This document shows, piece by piece, positions 42,343 through 51,556 of a stretch of 64,000 nt of DNA. The position numbers and the translations under genes are program-made. This stretch comes from RGIG3528 sp964653855. Its GTDB lineage: Bacteria; Bacillota; Clostridia; Lachnospirales; Lachnospiraceae. Within the stretch, counting starts at the first letter, position 1, and every line of letters begins with the position of its first letter. The stretch lies in NCBI GenBank assembly GCA_964653855.1, contig CAZZFV010000002.1, positions 15,676 through 79,675 of the forward strand. Reading direction: 5' to 3'. Below the pieces are notes generated by a model that saw nothing but the letters and a program-made list of their open reading frames with translations, was not told the origin of the DNA and searched no databases.

Positions 42343-43821
42343 TTGGGGTTCATGAAGCAGAATAAAGAATTGAATTCGAAAACAAACAGCTTTAAATTAA
42401 ACGACCATCCGCTTTATTATTTGGAGCGTATTCTTGTGATTATGGCTACGATGACCGCATTTTTCCCGTCATTCAACCCTTCAAGAATTTCACTCGAGAT
42501 AAATAAACACTGTTCGCTTTTTACCGCGGCTGTTTCATATACAACATTGACGGAAAACTTGAAAAGAGCGTTGAACAAGGGCTGGGTACAGCAGTCGAGC
42601 TTCGTTCTTTTGCTTATTTCGAGTCTTATTGTGGTAATCGGTATTTTCCTCGGCGTTGCGGGCGCATGTATGTCGCTCGGCAACAATCGCCTCAGAAAAC
42701 TCGGAAGATGGTTCCCTTTTTCGGGCTCGATATTGATGCTCGGGGGACTTTTCGGAATTTATAAGGCATACACGGAAGTTGCAGCAACCGAAAAGCCCAC
42801 CAAAGTAAATCCTCATTTTTGCTGGGGATTCTGGTGGTACTTCGGAATCGCGGCCATCCTTCTCGTGATTTCGGTAATACTCATTTTTGCCGAGAACAAG
42901 AAAAAGTCGGAAGACATGTTTGCGATAGAAGAGGGACGAAAGCTTTTCCTCATGATGCTTCCGATCATCGCTGCGGCATTCATATTCTCGTATCTTCCTC
43001 TTTGGGGATGGAGATTCGCTTTCTTTGACTATGTACCGGGAAATGATTTGACCCTCGATAATTTTGTCGGATTTAAGTGGTTTTCGGCACTCTTTAAGAA
43101 TTCGGCGACAAGAAGCGATATTTTGAGAGTCATGAGAAACACGTTCGCAATGAGCGGACTCGGACTTCTCACAAGCTGGCTTCCAATGACGTTCGCGATT
43201 TTGCTTGCCGAAATCCCGAGTGTAAGATACCGTAAATTCATTCAGATATTTACGACAATCCCGAACTTCATAAGCTGGGTACTTGTTTATGCAATCGCAC
43301 TTGCAATTTTCTCGACGGACGGATTTATTAACAGCGTCTTACGTGAACTTGGCGATGCGGCGGCAAAAACAAACTATCTTATGTCTGCCGACCACACATG
43401 GCTCAAGATGCTTCTTTGGGGTACATGGAAGGGAATAGGCTGGAGCGCAATCATCTATATTGCGGCAATCACGGGAATCGACCAGGGACTTTATGAAGCC
43501 GCAATGATCGACGGCGCGGGCAGATTCAGAAGAATATGGCACGTTACCGTTCCGTCTCTCCTTCCCACATATCTTGTAATGCTCCTTATGCAGATCGCGG
43601 GAATTTTGAGTAACGGTCTCGAACAGTATTTGGTATTCGAAAACGCAAACAACAAGGATTTGATCGAAGTACTTGATCTTTACGTATATAACCTCGGCTT
43701 TGACGGCGGACAGATACCTCTCGCAACGGTTGTGAGTATGGCAAAGTCGGTAGTCAGCGTAACGCTTCTCTTTATCGCAAACAAGGTTTCAAAGGCAATC
43801 AGAGGCGAGAGCATTATCTAA
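42343..43821 (+). CDS. ABC transporter permease, LplB type, with long N-terminal membrane extension
   Basis: A 492-residue permease. Residues from about 195 are a standard LplB/polysaccharide-type permease: LMMLPIIAAAFIFSYLPLWGWRFAF, and EAA loop GLYEAAMIDGAGRFRRIWHVTVP. Typical relatives have about 300-320 residues; here the first about 190 add four hydrophobic segments of unknown role. The start is TTG at 42343 (AAAGGAG eight bases upstream); ATG at 42352 is an alternative. It partners the LplC-type permease next. Confidence 0.88.
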   Translation: MGFMKQNKELNSKTNSFKLNDHPLYYLERILVIMATMTAFFPSFNPSRISLEINKHCSLFTAAVSYTTLTENLKRALNKGWVQQSSFVLLLISSLIVVIGIFLGVAGACMSLGNNRLRKLGRWFPFSGSILMLGGLFGIYKAYTEVAATEKPTKVNPHFCWGFWWYFGIAAILLVISVILIFAENKKKSEDMFAIEEGRKLFLMMLPIIAAAFIFSYLPLWGWRFAFFDYVPGNDLTLDNFVGFKWFSALFKNSATRSDILRVMRNTFAMSGLGLLTSWLPMTFAILLAEIPSVRYRKFIQIFTTIPNFISWVLVYAIALAIFSTDGFINSVLRELGDAAAKTNYLMSADHTWLKMLLWGTWKGIGWSAIIYIAAITGIDQGLYEAAMIDGAGRFRRIWHVTVPSLLPTYLVMLLMQIAGILSNGLEQYLVFENANNKDLIEVLDLYVYNLGFDGGQIPLATVVSMAKSVVSVTLLFIANKVSKAIRGESII

Positions 43822-43833
43822 CGGAGGTACGGT

Positions 43834-44778
43834 ATGGAAAAGGAAAAGAAAAAATTCAAGCTTATAAAAACAGACCAGACATATATTTACAAAAGAAAAG
43901 CGGGAGATTATGTTTTTGATATCATAAACCACGTGTGGTTCGGAATATTCACGCTCCTTTGCATCTTCCCGTTCTACTACCTGTTTATAAATACCGTGTC
44001 GGACAACGATCTTGTCGCAAAAGGACTTGTAAACTTTTATCCGAAGGGATTTCACTTAAACAACTATCTTGCGTTAAAAAACGTAAACGATTTGTTTAAC
44101 GCATTTGCGGTTACGGTTACAAGAACGATACTCGGAACGGCACTCATGGTATTTTGCTCCGGCTTTGCGGGATATCTCGTAACAAAGCAAAAGCTTTGGA
44201 AGAGAAGTTTCTGGTACAGATTCATAGTAATCACGATGTACTTTAACGCGGGACTCATTCCCTGGTACTTAAACATGATGATGCTCGGTCTCACAAACAA
44301 CTTCTGGGCATACATAATCCCGGGAATTGTCGCACCTTACAACATCATTCTTGTAAAGACCTATATAGAATCGCTTCCGGCAGAGCTTGAGGAAGCCGCG
44401 TTAATCGACGGCGCGGGATTCTTTAAGGTGTTCTTAAGTATTATTTGGCCGCTCAGCAAGCCGATTCTTGCGACAATCGCGATATTCGGCGCGGTGGGAA
44501 ACTGGAACTCCTTCCAGGATTCACTCCTTCTTATGCAAAATGCGCCTCAATATTACACATTGCAGCACAGACTTTATGATTACTTAAAGAAGGCGACAAA
44601 CCTTGGCGCAATGATGAGCGGTGCGGGCGGTTCGTCGACAATGACGGCAAGCATGACAAACCCCGTTGTCGTTAAGTATACGATAGCCATGGCAACGATA
44701 ATTCCGATACTTTGCGTATATCCCATAATGCAAAGATATTTCGTAAAAGGAATCACACTTGGAGGTGTTAAGGGGTGA
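43834..44778 (+). CDS. ABC transporter permease, LplC/YtcP type
   Basis: A 314-residue permease with six helices; FPFYYLFINTVSDNDLV early, EAA loop ELEEAALIDGAGFFKVFLSIIWP, and the ending QRYFVKGITLGGVKG characteristic of the family. CGGAGGT precedes the ATG. Acts with the LplB-type protein and the binding protein downstream to import oligosaccharides. Confidence 0.93.
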   Translation: MEKEKKKFKLIKTDQTYIYKRKAGDYVFDIINHVWFGIFTLLCIFPFYYLFINTVSDNDLVAKGLVNFYPKGFHLNNYLALKNVNDLFNAFAVTVTRTILGTALMVFCSGFAGYLVTKQKLWKRSFWYRFIVITMYFNAGLIPWYLNMMMLGLTNNFWAYIIPGIVAPYNIILVKTYIESLPAELEEAALIDGAGFFKVFLSIIWPLSKPILATIAIFGAVGNWNSFQDSLLLMQNAPQYYTLQHRLYDYLKKATNLGAMMSGAGGSSTMTASMTNPVVVKYTIAMATIIPILCVYPIMQRYFVKGITLGGVKG

Positions 44779-44815
44779 TAAGCCCTTAAACATATAATGA
44801 AGAGGAGGAAAATTT

Positions 44816-46645
44816 ATGAAGATTAAAAACTTTAAAATGCGGTTTTTAAGCCTTTTTCTTGCGGCAGCGATGATTGTTCCCGTGCTTTCGGGATGCGGAA
44901 CAACCACGAACGAAAACAAGAATAACGGCACCGTTGAAGACGGAAGCGGGAATTCGGGTGGTTCCGGAAGCTCGTCCGGAAAGACGGATTCGGGCAAAAA
45001 CACCGATAAGGAAATCGTTACTCTTAACGTTTATACCCAGCTTGCAAACTATTCGGGACTTCAGGGCGGATGGATTGCGACGGTGCTTGAAGACAAGTTC
45101 GGCGTAAAAATCAATATCATCCCCGATCAGGAAGGCACATACGAGACACGTGTGGAAACGGGAAACCTGGGTGATATCGTGGTTTGGGGTTCGGACGGCG
45201 ACGATTATGCGAATGCCGTAAACTTGGGACTTCTTTATGACTGGGAAGACGACGACCTTTTAAAGGAATACGGCCCTTACATTTATGAAAACATGCAGGC
45301 GGCTCTCGAAAACAACCGTTCGCTTAACGCAGACGGAAAGATCTACGGTTTCGGACACGGTGTTGCGGCAGACATGACCGACCACCAGTCGTTCTTCTAC
45401 ACATGGGATATGAGATGGGATCTTTATAAACAGCTCGGATGCCCCGAAGTAAAGGATCTTGACGGACTTATCGATCTCTTCACCGAAATGAAGAAAATAC
45501 AGCCTCTCGACGATAACGGCAACGAAGCATACGCAATGAGCCTCTGGCCCGACTGGGACGGCGACATGGTAATGTATGTTAAGGCGTTTGCCACGGCATA
45601 TTGGGGATATGATGAGCTTGCGGGCGGACTTTTCGATTCCGACACGGGCGAATTCCATCCTTGCCTCGAAGTAAACGAAGACGGCTCTTACGGACCTTAT
45701 CTTGCAATGCTTGAGTGGTTCTATAAATTAAATAAGGCGGGTCTCCTTGATCCCGACTCGATGACCGCAACATACGATACGGCAACGGAAAAGGTAAGAA
45801 ACTCCGGCGTATTCTTCCAGATATTCAACTATGCGGGCAGCAACGTATACAATACGGATGAGCATATTTCACAAAACCGCATGATGCTTCCCGTTGTTCC
45901 GTCGGAAGCAACACCTCCGGCATACGGCATGAGCATTTACGGCGGCAACAGACTTTGGACAATCGGCGCAAAGACGGAATATCCCGAGCTTTGCATGGAA
46001 ATCATCAACTGGCTTTCGACACCCGAAGGAACAATGGCTCTCTGGTACGGTATCAAGGGCGTAATGTGGGATTACAACGATGAAGGCGGAATCTATTTCA
46101 CCGAAATCGGAAAGGCTTGCAACAACGATTCCGAATATCAGCTTGACGGCGTTACATGGACATCACCCGACACCGGAAAGACATATACTCTCAGCGGAAG
46201 CTTTAACGACGGTCTCCTTCAGATCAACAACATAACGTGGGCACAGGATGCAAAGAACCCCGAATCGAAGCTCGGTGAAACATATAACTCGGAGCTTTGG
46301 GAATCCGAGCAGGGCGACGCAAAGTGCGATCTCGAAGCAGAGTGGAGAGCATTCACGGGAGTTGTGGGCACACAGCAATACCTTGAAAAGACAAATTACA
46401 GAATAATCAAGGCATACTCGGGCTGGAAAGAATCACAAAAGAGCGAAACACTTAAGACCGCTTACAAGCAGATTCAGGAATGCATCACGACAAAGTCGTG
46501 GCAGGCAATTTATGCTTCCTCCGACGCAAAGTTTAAGTTCATCGTAAAGCAGATGATTTCCCAATGTGAGGAATACGGTTACGACGAATACAGAGCATGG
46601 GGCGAAGAGCAGGCAAAGGCTAAGTTTGCGGCTCAGATTGATTAA
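44816..46645 (+). CDS. Oligosaccharide-binding lipoprotein of the LplA type
   Basis: A 609-residue extracellular solute-binding protein. Signal peptide, lipobox LSGC (Cys27), a Gly/Ser/Lys linker, then VTLNVYTQLANY, LGDIVVWGSDGDDYANAVNLGLLYDW, YGMSIYGGNRLWTIGAKTEYPE. The large size and partner permeases match Clostridial importers of long hemicellulose oligosaccharides. GAGGAGG lies before the ATG. Co-located GH42/GH31/GH94 enzymes suggest xyloglucan oligosaccharides as ligand; this is inference. Confidence 0.92.
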   Translation: MKIKNFKMRFLSLFLAAAMIVPVLSGCGTTTNENKNNGTVEDGSGNSGGSGSSSGKTDSGKNTDKEIVTLNVYTQLANYSGLQGGWIATVLEDKFGVKINIIPDQEGTYETRVETGNLGDIVVWGSDGDDYANAVNLGLLYDWEDDDLLKEYGPYIYENMQAALENNRSLNADGKIYGFGHGVAADMTDHQSFFYTWDMRWDLYKQLGCPEVKDLDGLIDLFTEMKKIQPLDDNGNEAYAMSLWPDWDGDMVMYVKAFATAYWGYDELAGGLFDSDTGEFHPCLEVNEDGSYGPYLAMLEWFYKLNKAGLLDPDSMTATYDTATEKVRNSGVFFQIFNYAGSNVYNTDEHISQNRMMLPVVPSEATPPAYGMSIYGGNRLWTIGAKTEYPELCMEIINWLSTPEGTMALWYGIKGVMWDYNDEGGIYFTEIGKACNNDSEYQLDGVTWTSPDTGKTYTLSGSFNDGLLQINNITWAQDAKNPESKLGETYNSELWESEQGDAKCDLEAEWRAFTGVVGTQQYLEKTNYRIIKAYSGWKESQKSETLKTAYKQIQECITTKSWQAIYASSDAKFKFIVKQMISQCEEYGYDEYRAWGEEQAKAKFAAQID

Positions 46646-46680
46646 TGCGTTTTTGTTGTAACAAAATAAAAAAAGTTTCG

Positions 46681-46705
46681 ATGGGGAGATTTTTAATCTC
46701 CCCAT
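46681..46705 (+). terminator. Terminator-like hairpin after the binding-protein gene
   Basis: ATGGGGAGATT / AATCTCCCCAT, a perfect 11-base stem with a TTT loop. The downstream flank TGTTATAAAT is only modestly T-rich, so partial readthrough into the yesL-like gene is likely. It may also stabilise the upstream mRNA. Confidence 0.6.
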
Positions 46706-46767
46706 TGTTATAAATAAGTGTTACAATATCAAAAGTATCATGAAATATAAAAACGGTGTAACGATAA

Positions 46768-47442
46768 ATGAAAATAGTAAGTTATGACAGCAAGTTGATG
46801 AAATTTTTGAATACCTTTTGCGATGTCGCGTTTTTAAACCTTTTGTGGATAATCGGATGTATTCCGATAGTCACAATCGGCACTTCGACGATTGCTGCCT
46901 ATACGGTTACTCTAAAAATTGTCAAAGGAACGGAAGGCTATATAGCGCGTGACTTTTTTAAGGCATACAAAAATAACCTGAAGCACGGAATACTTTTGAC
47001 ATTTATACTTGCGATTCCGCTTTACAGCGCATGGATAAGTTTTCAATTGTTTCAAAATCTCGAAGACAATCCTTTTTATTTTTTGCTTGTTGCGATTTTA
47101 CTCGTATTCGTGTTTGTGTGGCATGTTGTATATATTTTTCCGATCGAAGCGAGTTACGAAAACAAGCTAATAAACAATCTCATAAACGCAAGGCGCGTAT
47201 TTATGAGATTTCCGCTGCAAAGCATTCTCATATGCATACTTTGTGCGGCGGAAGGCTTTGTGTTTTTCTTTTGGTGCTTTGTGTACGACAACACGTTCAG
47301 CCACGTTCTTATGTGGATAGGAATTTTGATAGGACCGATGTGTATAATGATGACAATATCGGGGATGGTATTGCCTTTATTTAAGAAAATTGACGATAAT
47401 GACGAAAGTGATTTGGAAGATACAAATATAAGCGTTAATTAA
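46768..47442 (+). CDS. YesL-like membrane protein (DUF624)
   Basis: A 224-residue protein with about five membrane helices. N-terminal FDSKLMKF-like opening, FCDVAFLNLLWIIGCIPIVTIGTSTIA and the later ARRVFMRFP are typical of the YesL family, which regularly accompanies LplB/LplC-type oligosaccharide importers. The exact role is unknown; an accessory role in transport is assumed from context. The ribosome site is weak. Confidence 0.85.
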   Translation: MKIVSYDSKLMKFLNTFCDVAFLNLLWIIGCIPIVTIGTSTIAAYTVTLKIVKGTEGYIARDFFKAYKNNLKHGILLTFILAIPLYSAWISFQLFQNLEDNPFYFLLVAILLVFVFVWHVVYIFPIEASYENKLINNLINARRVFMRFPLQSILICILCAAEGFVFFFWCFVYDNTFSHVLMWIGILIGPMCIMMTISGMVLPLFKKIDDNDESDLEDTNISVN

Positions 47443-47454
47443 TGGGGGTAGGTT

Positions 47455-49017
47455 ATGTTAAAACTTGCGGAAATTTTTACCGATCACATGGTTTTTGCGC
47501 ACGGAAAAAAGTGCGTGATTTGGGGAGAAAGTTCGGAATATTCGGTTACGGTGAAGCTTGATGACGAAACGGTTTATGAAACCGTATTCGGTGAGTTTGA
47601 AGCTTATTTGCCGGAGACTCTGCCCGGTGGCCCGCATACGGTAAGTGTAATTGCGGGAGACGAGGAAATTACGCTTTCGGACGTGTATTTCGGCGAAGTC
47701 TGGCTTGCCGGCGGTCAGTCAAACATGGAATTTTTGTTAAAAAGCGATGCCGATTACGAAAAGGCCGTGAAGAGCGCAAATATCCCGATTCTTCGCGAAT
47801 TTCAGGTTCCGAGAGCGGAATATAAGGATTATAGGCGCGATCATCCGGAAAAATTTGCGACGGCACCCAAGTGGTTTACATGCACGCCCGAAACATGCGG
47901 TGATTTTTCTGCCGTTGCATTCTGGTACGCAAAGAAATTTACCGAAAAATACAAGATTCCGGTCGGAATTATTTATTGCAATTGCGGCGGAAGTTCGGCG
48001 TCCGCATGGATCGATAAGTATACGCTTGCGACCGTACCCGAAGCGCACGAGTATGTGCTTGATTACGAAAGAGATTTGAAAGGCGTGTCCTTTCACGAAT
48101 ATATAAAGCGTCATGACGATTATTACGAATATGACAGAATCTGGCATGAAAAAGCGGAAGAACTTATAAGGACGGAAGGACTTGACGTAAAGGCTGCCTA
48201 TTCCGACCCCAGAATCGGTGCGTGCCCCTCTTGGCCGCCGCCGAGCGGACCGTGGCACTTCAGTTCTCCTTCAAACCTGTATTATGGGATGCTTTCAACA
48301 ATCATACCGTTTACGCTTACAAAAGTATTGTGGTATCAGGGAGAAGAGGATGTGCCGAAGAGCACACGCTATGAAAAACTTCTAAAAGCTATGATTAACG
48401 AGTGGCGCAGGGATTTTAGAGACGGTTCGTTACCCTTTATTCTTATAATGATTACGCCTTATTCATACGACTGGAACGATCCGATGAAAACCGATTCGTG
48501 TCTTATAAGGGAAGCGGACGTAAAGCTTTCAAAAAAGCTTGAAAACGTGTCTTATGTTGTTACGACGGACATGGGTGAAAGGTATGAAATTCATCCGCCG
48601 CACAAGAAAAAAATCGGCGACAGGATATTTGAAACGGAGCGTTATAAGTATGAAAAAGTGCCCTTAATCAAGAGCCCCGAAGTCGTAAAGGCGAGCATTG
48701 TGACAAGAAAGGTAAGTGACACGGAAAATCAGAATGTGTGTCTTCTTGTTTACTTTGATACGGATTTAAAGGTAAAAGCGCAAATAAAAGGTTTTCAGGT
48801 GGTTTACGGTGACGGCAAGGTATGTAAGGCAAAGGCGGAATTTTTTGACGCCGCGATCACAAACGAGCCGGAATTTTTAAATCGTGTGATCAAGGTAAAT
48901 TTGCCCGATACCACCCAAAAACCGACGGAAATCAGATATGCGTATGCGGATTACATAGAGTCGGATCTGTACGGCGCAAATACGCTGCCGGCGGTGCCGT
49001 TCAGGGTTATGGTATAA
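47455..49017 (+). CDS. Carbohydrate acetylesterase of the sialate O-acetylesterase (SASA) family
   Basis: A 520-residue cytoplasmic SGNH-type esterase. The nucleophile Ser is in VWLAGGQSNMEF; block III-like region GIIYCNCGGSSASAWID; LWYQGEEDV; and a late DMGERYEIHPPHKKKIGDR contains the candidate His. An N-terminal beta-sandwich is visible, and a C-terminal one follows the His region. In a locus with GH42, GH31 and GH94 it would remove acetyl groups from imported oligosaccharides, such as the acetylated galactose of xyloglucan. GGGGGTAGG precedes the ATG. Confidence 0.88.
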   Translation: MLKLAEIFTDHMVFAHGKKCVIWGESSEYSVTVKLDDETVYETVFGEFEAYLPETLPGGPHTVSVIAGDEEITLSDVYFGEVWLAGGQSNMEFLLKSDADYEKAVKSANIPILREFQVPRAEYKDYRRDHPEKFATAPKWFTCTPETCGDFSAVAFWYAKKFTEKYKIPVGIIYCNCGGSSASAWIDKYTLATVPEAHEYVLDYERDLKGVSFHEYIKRHDDYYEYDRIWHEKAEELIRTEGLDVKAAYSDPRIGACPSWPPPSGPWHFSSPSNLYYGMLSTIIPFTLTKVLWYQGEEDVPKSTRYEKLLKAMINEWRRDFRDGSLPFILIMITPYSYDWNDPMKTDSCLIREADVKLSKKLENVSYVVTTDMGERYEIHPPHKKKIGDRIFETERYKYEKVPLIKSPEVVKASIVTRKVSDTENQNVCLLVYFDTDLKVKAQIKGFQVVYGDGKVCKAKAEFFDAAITNEPEFLNRVIKVNLPDTTQKPTEIRYAYADYIESDLYGANTLPAVPFRVMV

Positions 49018-49070
49018 AAAGGAAAAAGCGTTAAAATTTTTTGGACATAGTATTTGCGATTGTTGCATTA

Positions 49071-49107
49071 AAAAACACCTTGGGAATTTGATTCCCAAGG
49101 TGTTTTT
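49071..49107. terminator. Bidirectional terminator between acetylesterase and GH5 genes
   Basis: A perfect 17-base stem from AAAAACACCTTGGGAAT with loop TTG; A-tract on one side and T-tract on the other, so it serves both convergent genes. Confidence 0.92.
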
Positions 49108-49156
49108 GTTTAAAGTAATTTTTAATCCGGCACCGTATCCGATATTCTTATCACCG

Positions 49157-51121
49157 CTATTTTGCCGGTCCGTAATAATACGTAATCTGTATTGTTTTTA
49201 TGTCGAGTGTCGGATCGATAATGGATGCGGAACATCCGTCAAAGCTTCCGTCTACCGTTATTGCACCGTCCGGAATGCTTGTTACCCATTCGTTGTAAAG
49301 GTTGATTCTTGTGCATTTGCCGTCGTCTGACGTGGTGTACGGCTTTGCGATAAATGTATAAGGTTCGCCGTTTATTAAGCATTCCTTAATGTCTATCACA
49401 TAGTCCGGATACAAAAGCTTTCCGTTTCCGATTGCAAGAGCCGCAAATGCGATTCCGTCCGATACGCCGTTTGCCGTGGCGGTAAAATCAAGTCCTACCG
49501 TATATGTGCCTTCGCCCGTAACCTCGACCTCGGTGGGCTTTACGCCTTCGCTTATGTTGTCGGGATTGTAGGTGTCACCGACGCTGTACGTGCATGAATA
49601 GTAATCGCTTGAGTTCCACATGATCCAAGAAACAGCCGTTGTGTCCGTAAGCTCGATTACGTCGGTACGGAATGTTTCGGGAGCGGCATCCAAGAGCTTT
49701 TTCATTCTTCGCCTTGCGATTTGATCGATTTCGTCTTGAGTCATGCCGTCAAACATTTCGTAATTGTTGTTCTTGTATAATTTTGCAAAATCCTTGTCTA
49801 TCATTGTGAGATTTTTGCGGATAAAGAAGCCCGATGCGTCCCAAAGACAAGAAGTATATCCGTAAATATCGCAAATGCTTAAGAAATAAGTATGGTAAGA
49901 AACCGTATTTTCCTGAAGCTCGGTATCATGCAAAACTCCGTATTCGCCGATAACCACGCCGTATCCCTTTTCTGTGAATTTGGTCATCTTTGAAAGCGTT
50001 TCTTCCATTGTGTTAAAATCGTTCTTTGTTCCCCACTTGACGGTGCTCTGTCCGTCACCGCAATATGTCCAGGGATCGTAATAATGCACGGATATGAGAA
50101 GCTTGTTTTTAGCTGTATCCGTAGGCATTATGAATTTGTCGCTTGTTGTTTTTGCGATATTTGTGTCGTATCCCGGGATAAGTAAGAAACGGTATTTATT
50201 GTTTCCGCCCGTAGCACGAACCGTGTCAACAAATGTCTGGTTGATTTTGTTTGTGAGCTCGTATATGTCGTCTTCGGTAAAATAAAGGTCGTTTGCATCG
50301 GTGCAATAAGCGGTGTTGTTGTTGAAGCGTCCGCTCAATTCCTCGTTTGCGCCTTCAAATATAAGGCGGTCTGAATATTCCTTGTATCTGTTTGCGATCT
50401 GGGTCCACATGCTTACGTAGATTTCCATGGCCTTGGTTCTTGTTTCTTCGTTTGCCGAACCGAACATGCTCCACCAGCCGCCGTCCCAGTGGTCGTTGAT
50501 GATAACGTACATATCTGCGTCGAGTGCGTAATTTATTATTTCTTCCACTCTGTCAAAATATGCGCCGTCAATTGTTGTGTCGCCGTTTTCGTAAACGGTT
50601 GTCGCATTTGTGATCCATGCGACCGGAATGCGGAGAGTGTCAAAGCCCGCTTCCTTCATTGCGGCAATCATTTCAGCCGTTGTTTCCGGCTGTCCCCACG
50701 ATGTTTCGTAATCCTTGGGGTTGTCGGAATATCTCATCCTGTTTGTGTCACATGCTTCCATTGTGTTTCCGAGGTTTGTGCCGTTTCCCATAAGTGCGGC
50801 AAGCTCAATCGAAGTGCGTTCTTTGTGAATGACTCCGTTGTCGGAAGTTTCCACGCCGTTTGCGGACAGGTGCTTTGTGCCTTCGGTTTCCGTTCCGTCA
50901 AAGAACACTATTCCGGCGTCCGGATCGGGTGTGGGTGACGGTGTAGAGGTAGATGTCGGCGTAGGTGTTGCGGCGCCCGCGACACTTTCCGTCGGAGCCG
51001 ATGCGCCCGTGGGGGTTGGTGTCTCTGATCCCGAGGCTCCGCATCCCGCAAAAAGCGAAAGCGAGAGAACAAGTGCGAGTGCCACAGACAACGCTCTCTT
51101 TGATTTGTGTTTAAATTTCAT
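49157..51121 (-). CDS. GH5 endoglucanase/xyloglucanase lipoprotein with C-terminal repeat-type module
   Basis: A 654-residue secreted lipoprotein: lipobox FAGC (Cys27), a Thr/Pro/Ser linker (about 34-68), then a GH5 barrel with NGTNLGNTMEA, TSWGQPETT, LRIPVAW, acid/base Glu in FEGANEELS and nucleophile Glu in VVIGEYGVL. These fit subfamily 4-like enzymes, many of which cut xyloglucan or mixed glucans. Residues 495-654 repeat the module of the membrane-anchored protein at 39975 (YTTSDDGKCTRINLYNEWV). It faces the acetylesterase and has its own promoter. It probably supplies the outside cutting step for the locus. Confidence 0.92.
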   Translation of the reverse strand: MKFKHKSKRALSVALALVLSLSLFAGCGASGSETPTPTGASAPTESVAGAATPTPTSTSTPSPTPDPDAGIVFFDGTETEGTKHLSANGVETSDNGVIHKERTSIELAALMGNGTNLGNTMEACDTNRMRYSDNPKDYETSWGQPETTAEMIAAMKEAGFDTLRIPVAWITNATTVYENGDTTIDGAYFDRVEEIINYALDADMYVIINDHWDGGWWSMFGSANEETRTKAMEIYVSMWTQIANRYKEYSDRLIFEGANEELSGRFNNNTAYCTDANDLYFTEDDIYELTNKINQTFVDTVRATGGNNKYRFLLIPGYDTNIAKTTSDKFIMPTDTAKNKLLISVHYYDPWTYCGDGQSTVKWGTKNDFNTMEETLSKMTKFTEKGYGVVIGEYGVLHDTELQENTVSYHTYFLSICDIYGYTSCLWDASGFFIRKNLTMIDKDFAKLYKNNNYEMFDGMTQDEIDQIARRRMKKLLDAAPETFRTDVIELTDTTAVSWIMWNSSDYYSCTYSVGDTYNPDNISEGVKPTEVEVTGEGTYTVGLDFTATANGVSDGIAFAALAIGNGKLLYPDYVIDIKECLINGEPYTFIAKPYTTSDDGKCTRINLYNEWVTSIPDGAITVDGSFDGCSASIIDPTLDIKTIQITYYYGPAK

Positions 51122-51275
51122 TGTAAACTCCTCTCCCGGATTAATCGTTTTCTCTTATCGATTTTCATGTTAAAAAAATGACGAAAATCCTTAAAATAAC
51201 GATGTCTTCCGGATTTTGATACATTAAAAAAACGGTTACGAAGAAGCTTTTTTGACAAACTTCTCCTTAACCGTT

Positions 51276-51304
51276 ATTATACTAAAGAAATCAAGCTCTA
51301 TCAA
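51276..51304 (-). promoter_or_regulatory. Promoter of the GH5 gene
   Basis: Minus strand: TTGATA (51299-51304), 17 bases, TATAAT (51276-51281). The TAACCGTTAT motif overlaps the -10, and an inverted partner TAACCGTT lies about 36 bases downstream, forming a 15-base imperfect dyad (51232-51246 with 51260-51274). A T-tract follows the dyad on the minus strand. The start site falls inside the first arm, so an attenuator is unlikely and an operator pair is preferred. Confidence 0.65.
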
Positions 51305-51359
51305 GGAAAAAAGGCGAAACGCGAAAACGAAAAAGTGTGTAAAATCGCGCGAAACAAGA

Positions 51360-51371
51360 GAAAACGTTTCC
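51360..51371. promoter_or_regulatory. AAAACGTTT site upstream of the GH5 promoter
   Basis: On the minus strand GGAAACGTTTTC, matching the operators of the GH94 operon (TAAAACGTTTTC) at 10 of 12 positions. It lies 56 bases upstream of the GH5 -35. It may tie GH5 to the same regulator or to CcpA. The rest of 51122-51556 has no credible gene. Confidence 0.4.
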
Positions 51372-51556
51372 TTTTTTGTGGCGTCATAAAAAATTAAAGC
51401 ATATGCAAAATCAGCTTTTTTATTGATAGCAAGCTTACATTTATGATAAAATAATACAGATTTCAAATCCTCAACATTTAACAATAAAGAACCTGCAAAA
51501 TAATGTCGACGTTTTGAATTCAAAAATATCAAAATACAAATTCCGGGGTGATTTTC

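Noticed and set aside
51232..51274. Transcription attenuator in the GH5 leader
   Set aside because: The dyad plus T-tract looks like a terminator, but the predicted start site is inside its first arm, so the full stem would not be transcribed.
51236..51532. Minus-strand 98-codon ORF upstream of GH5
   Set aside because: It spans the GH5 promoter and operator region, lacks a ribosome site and has the composition of translated AT-rich DNA.
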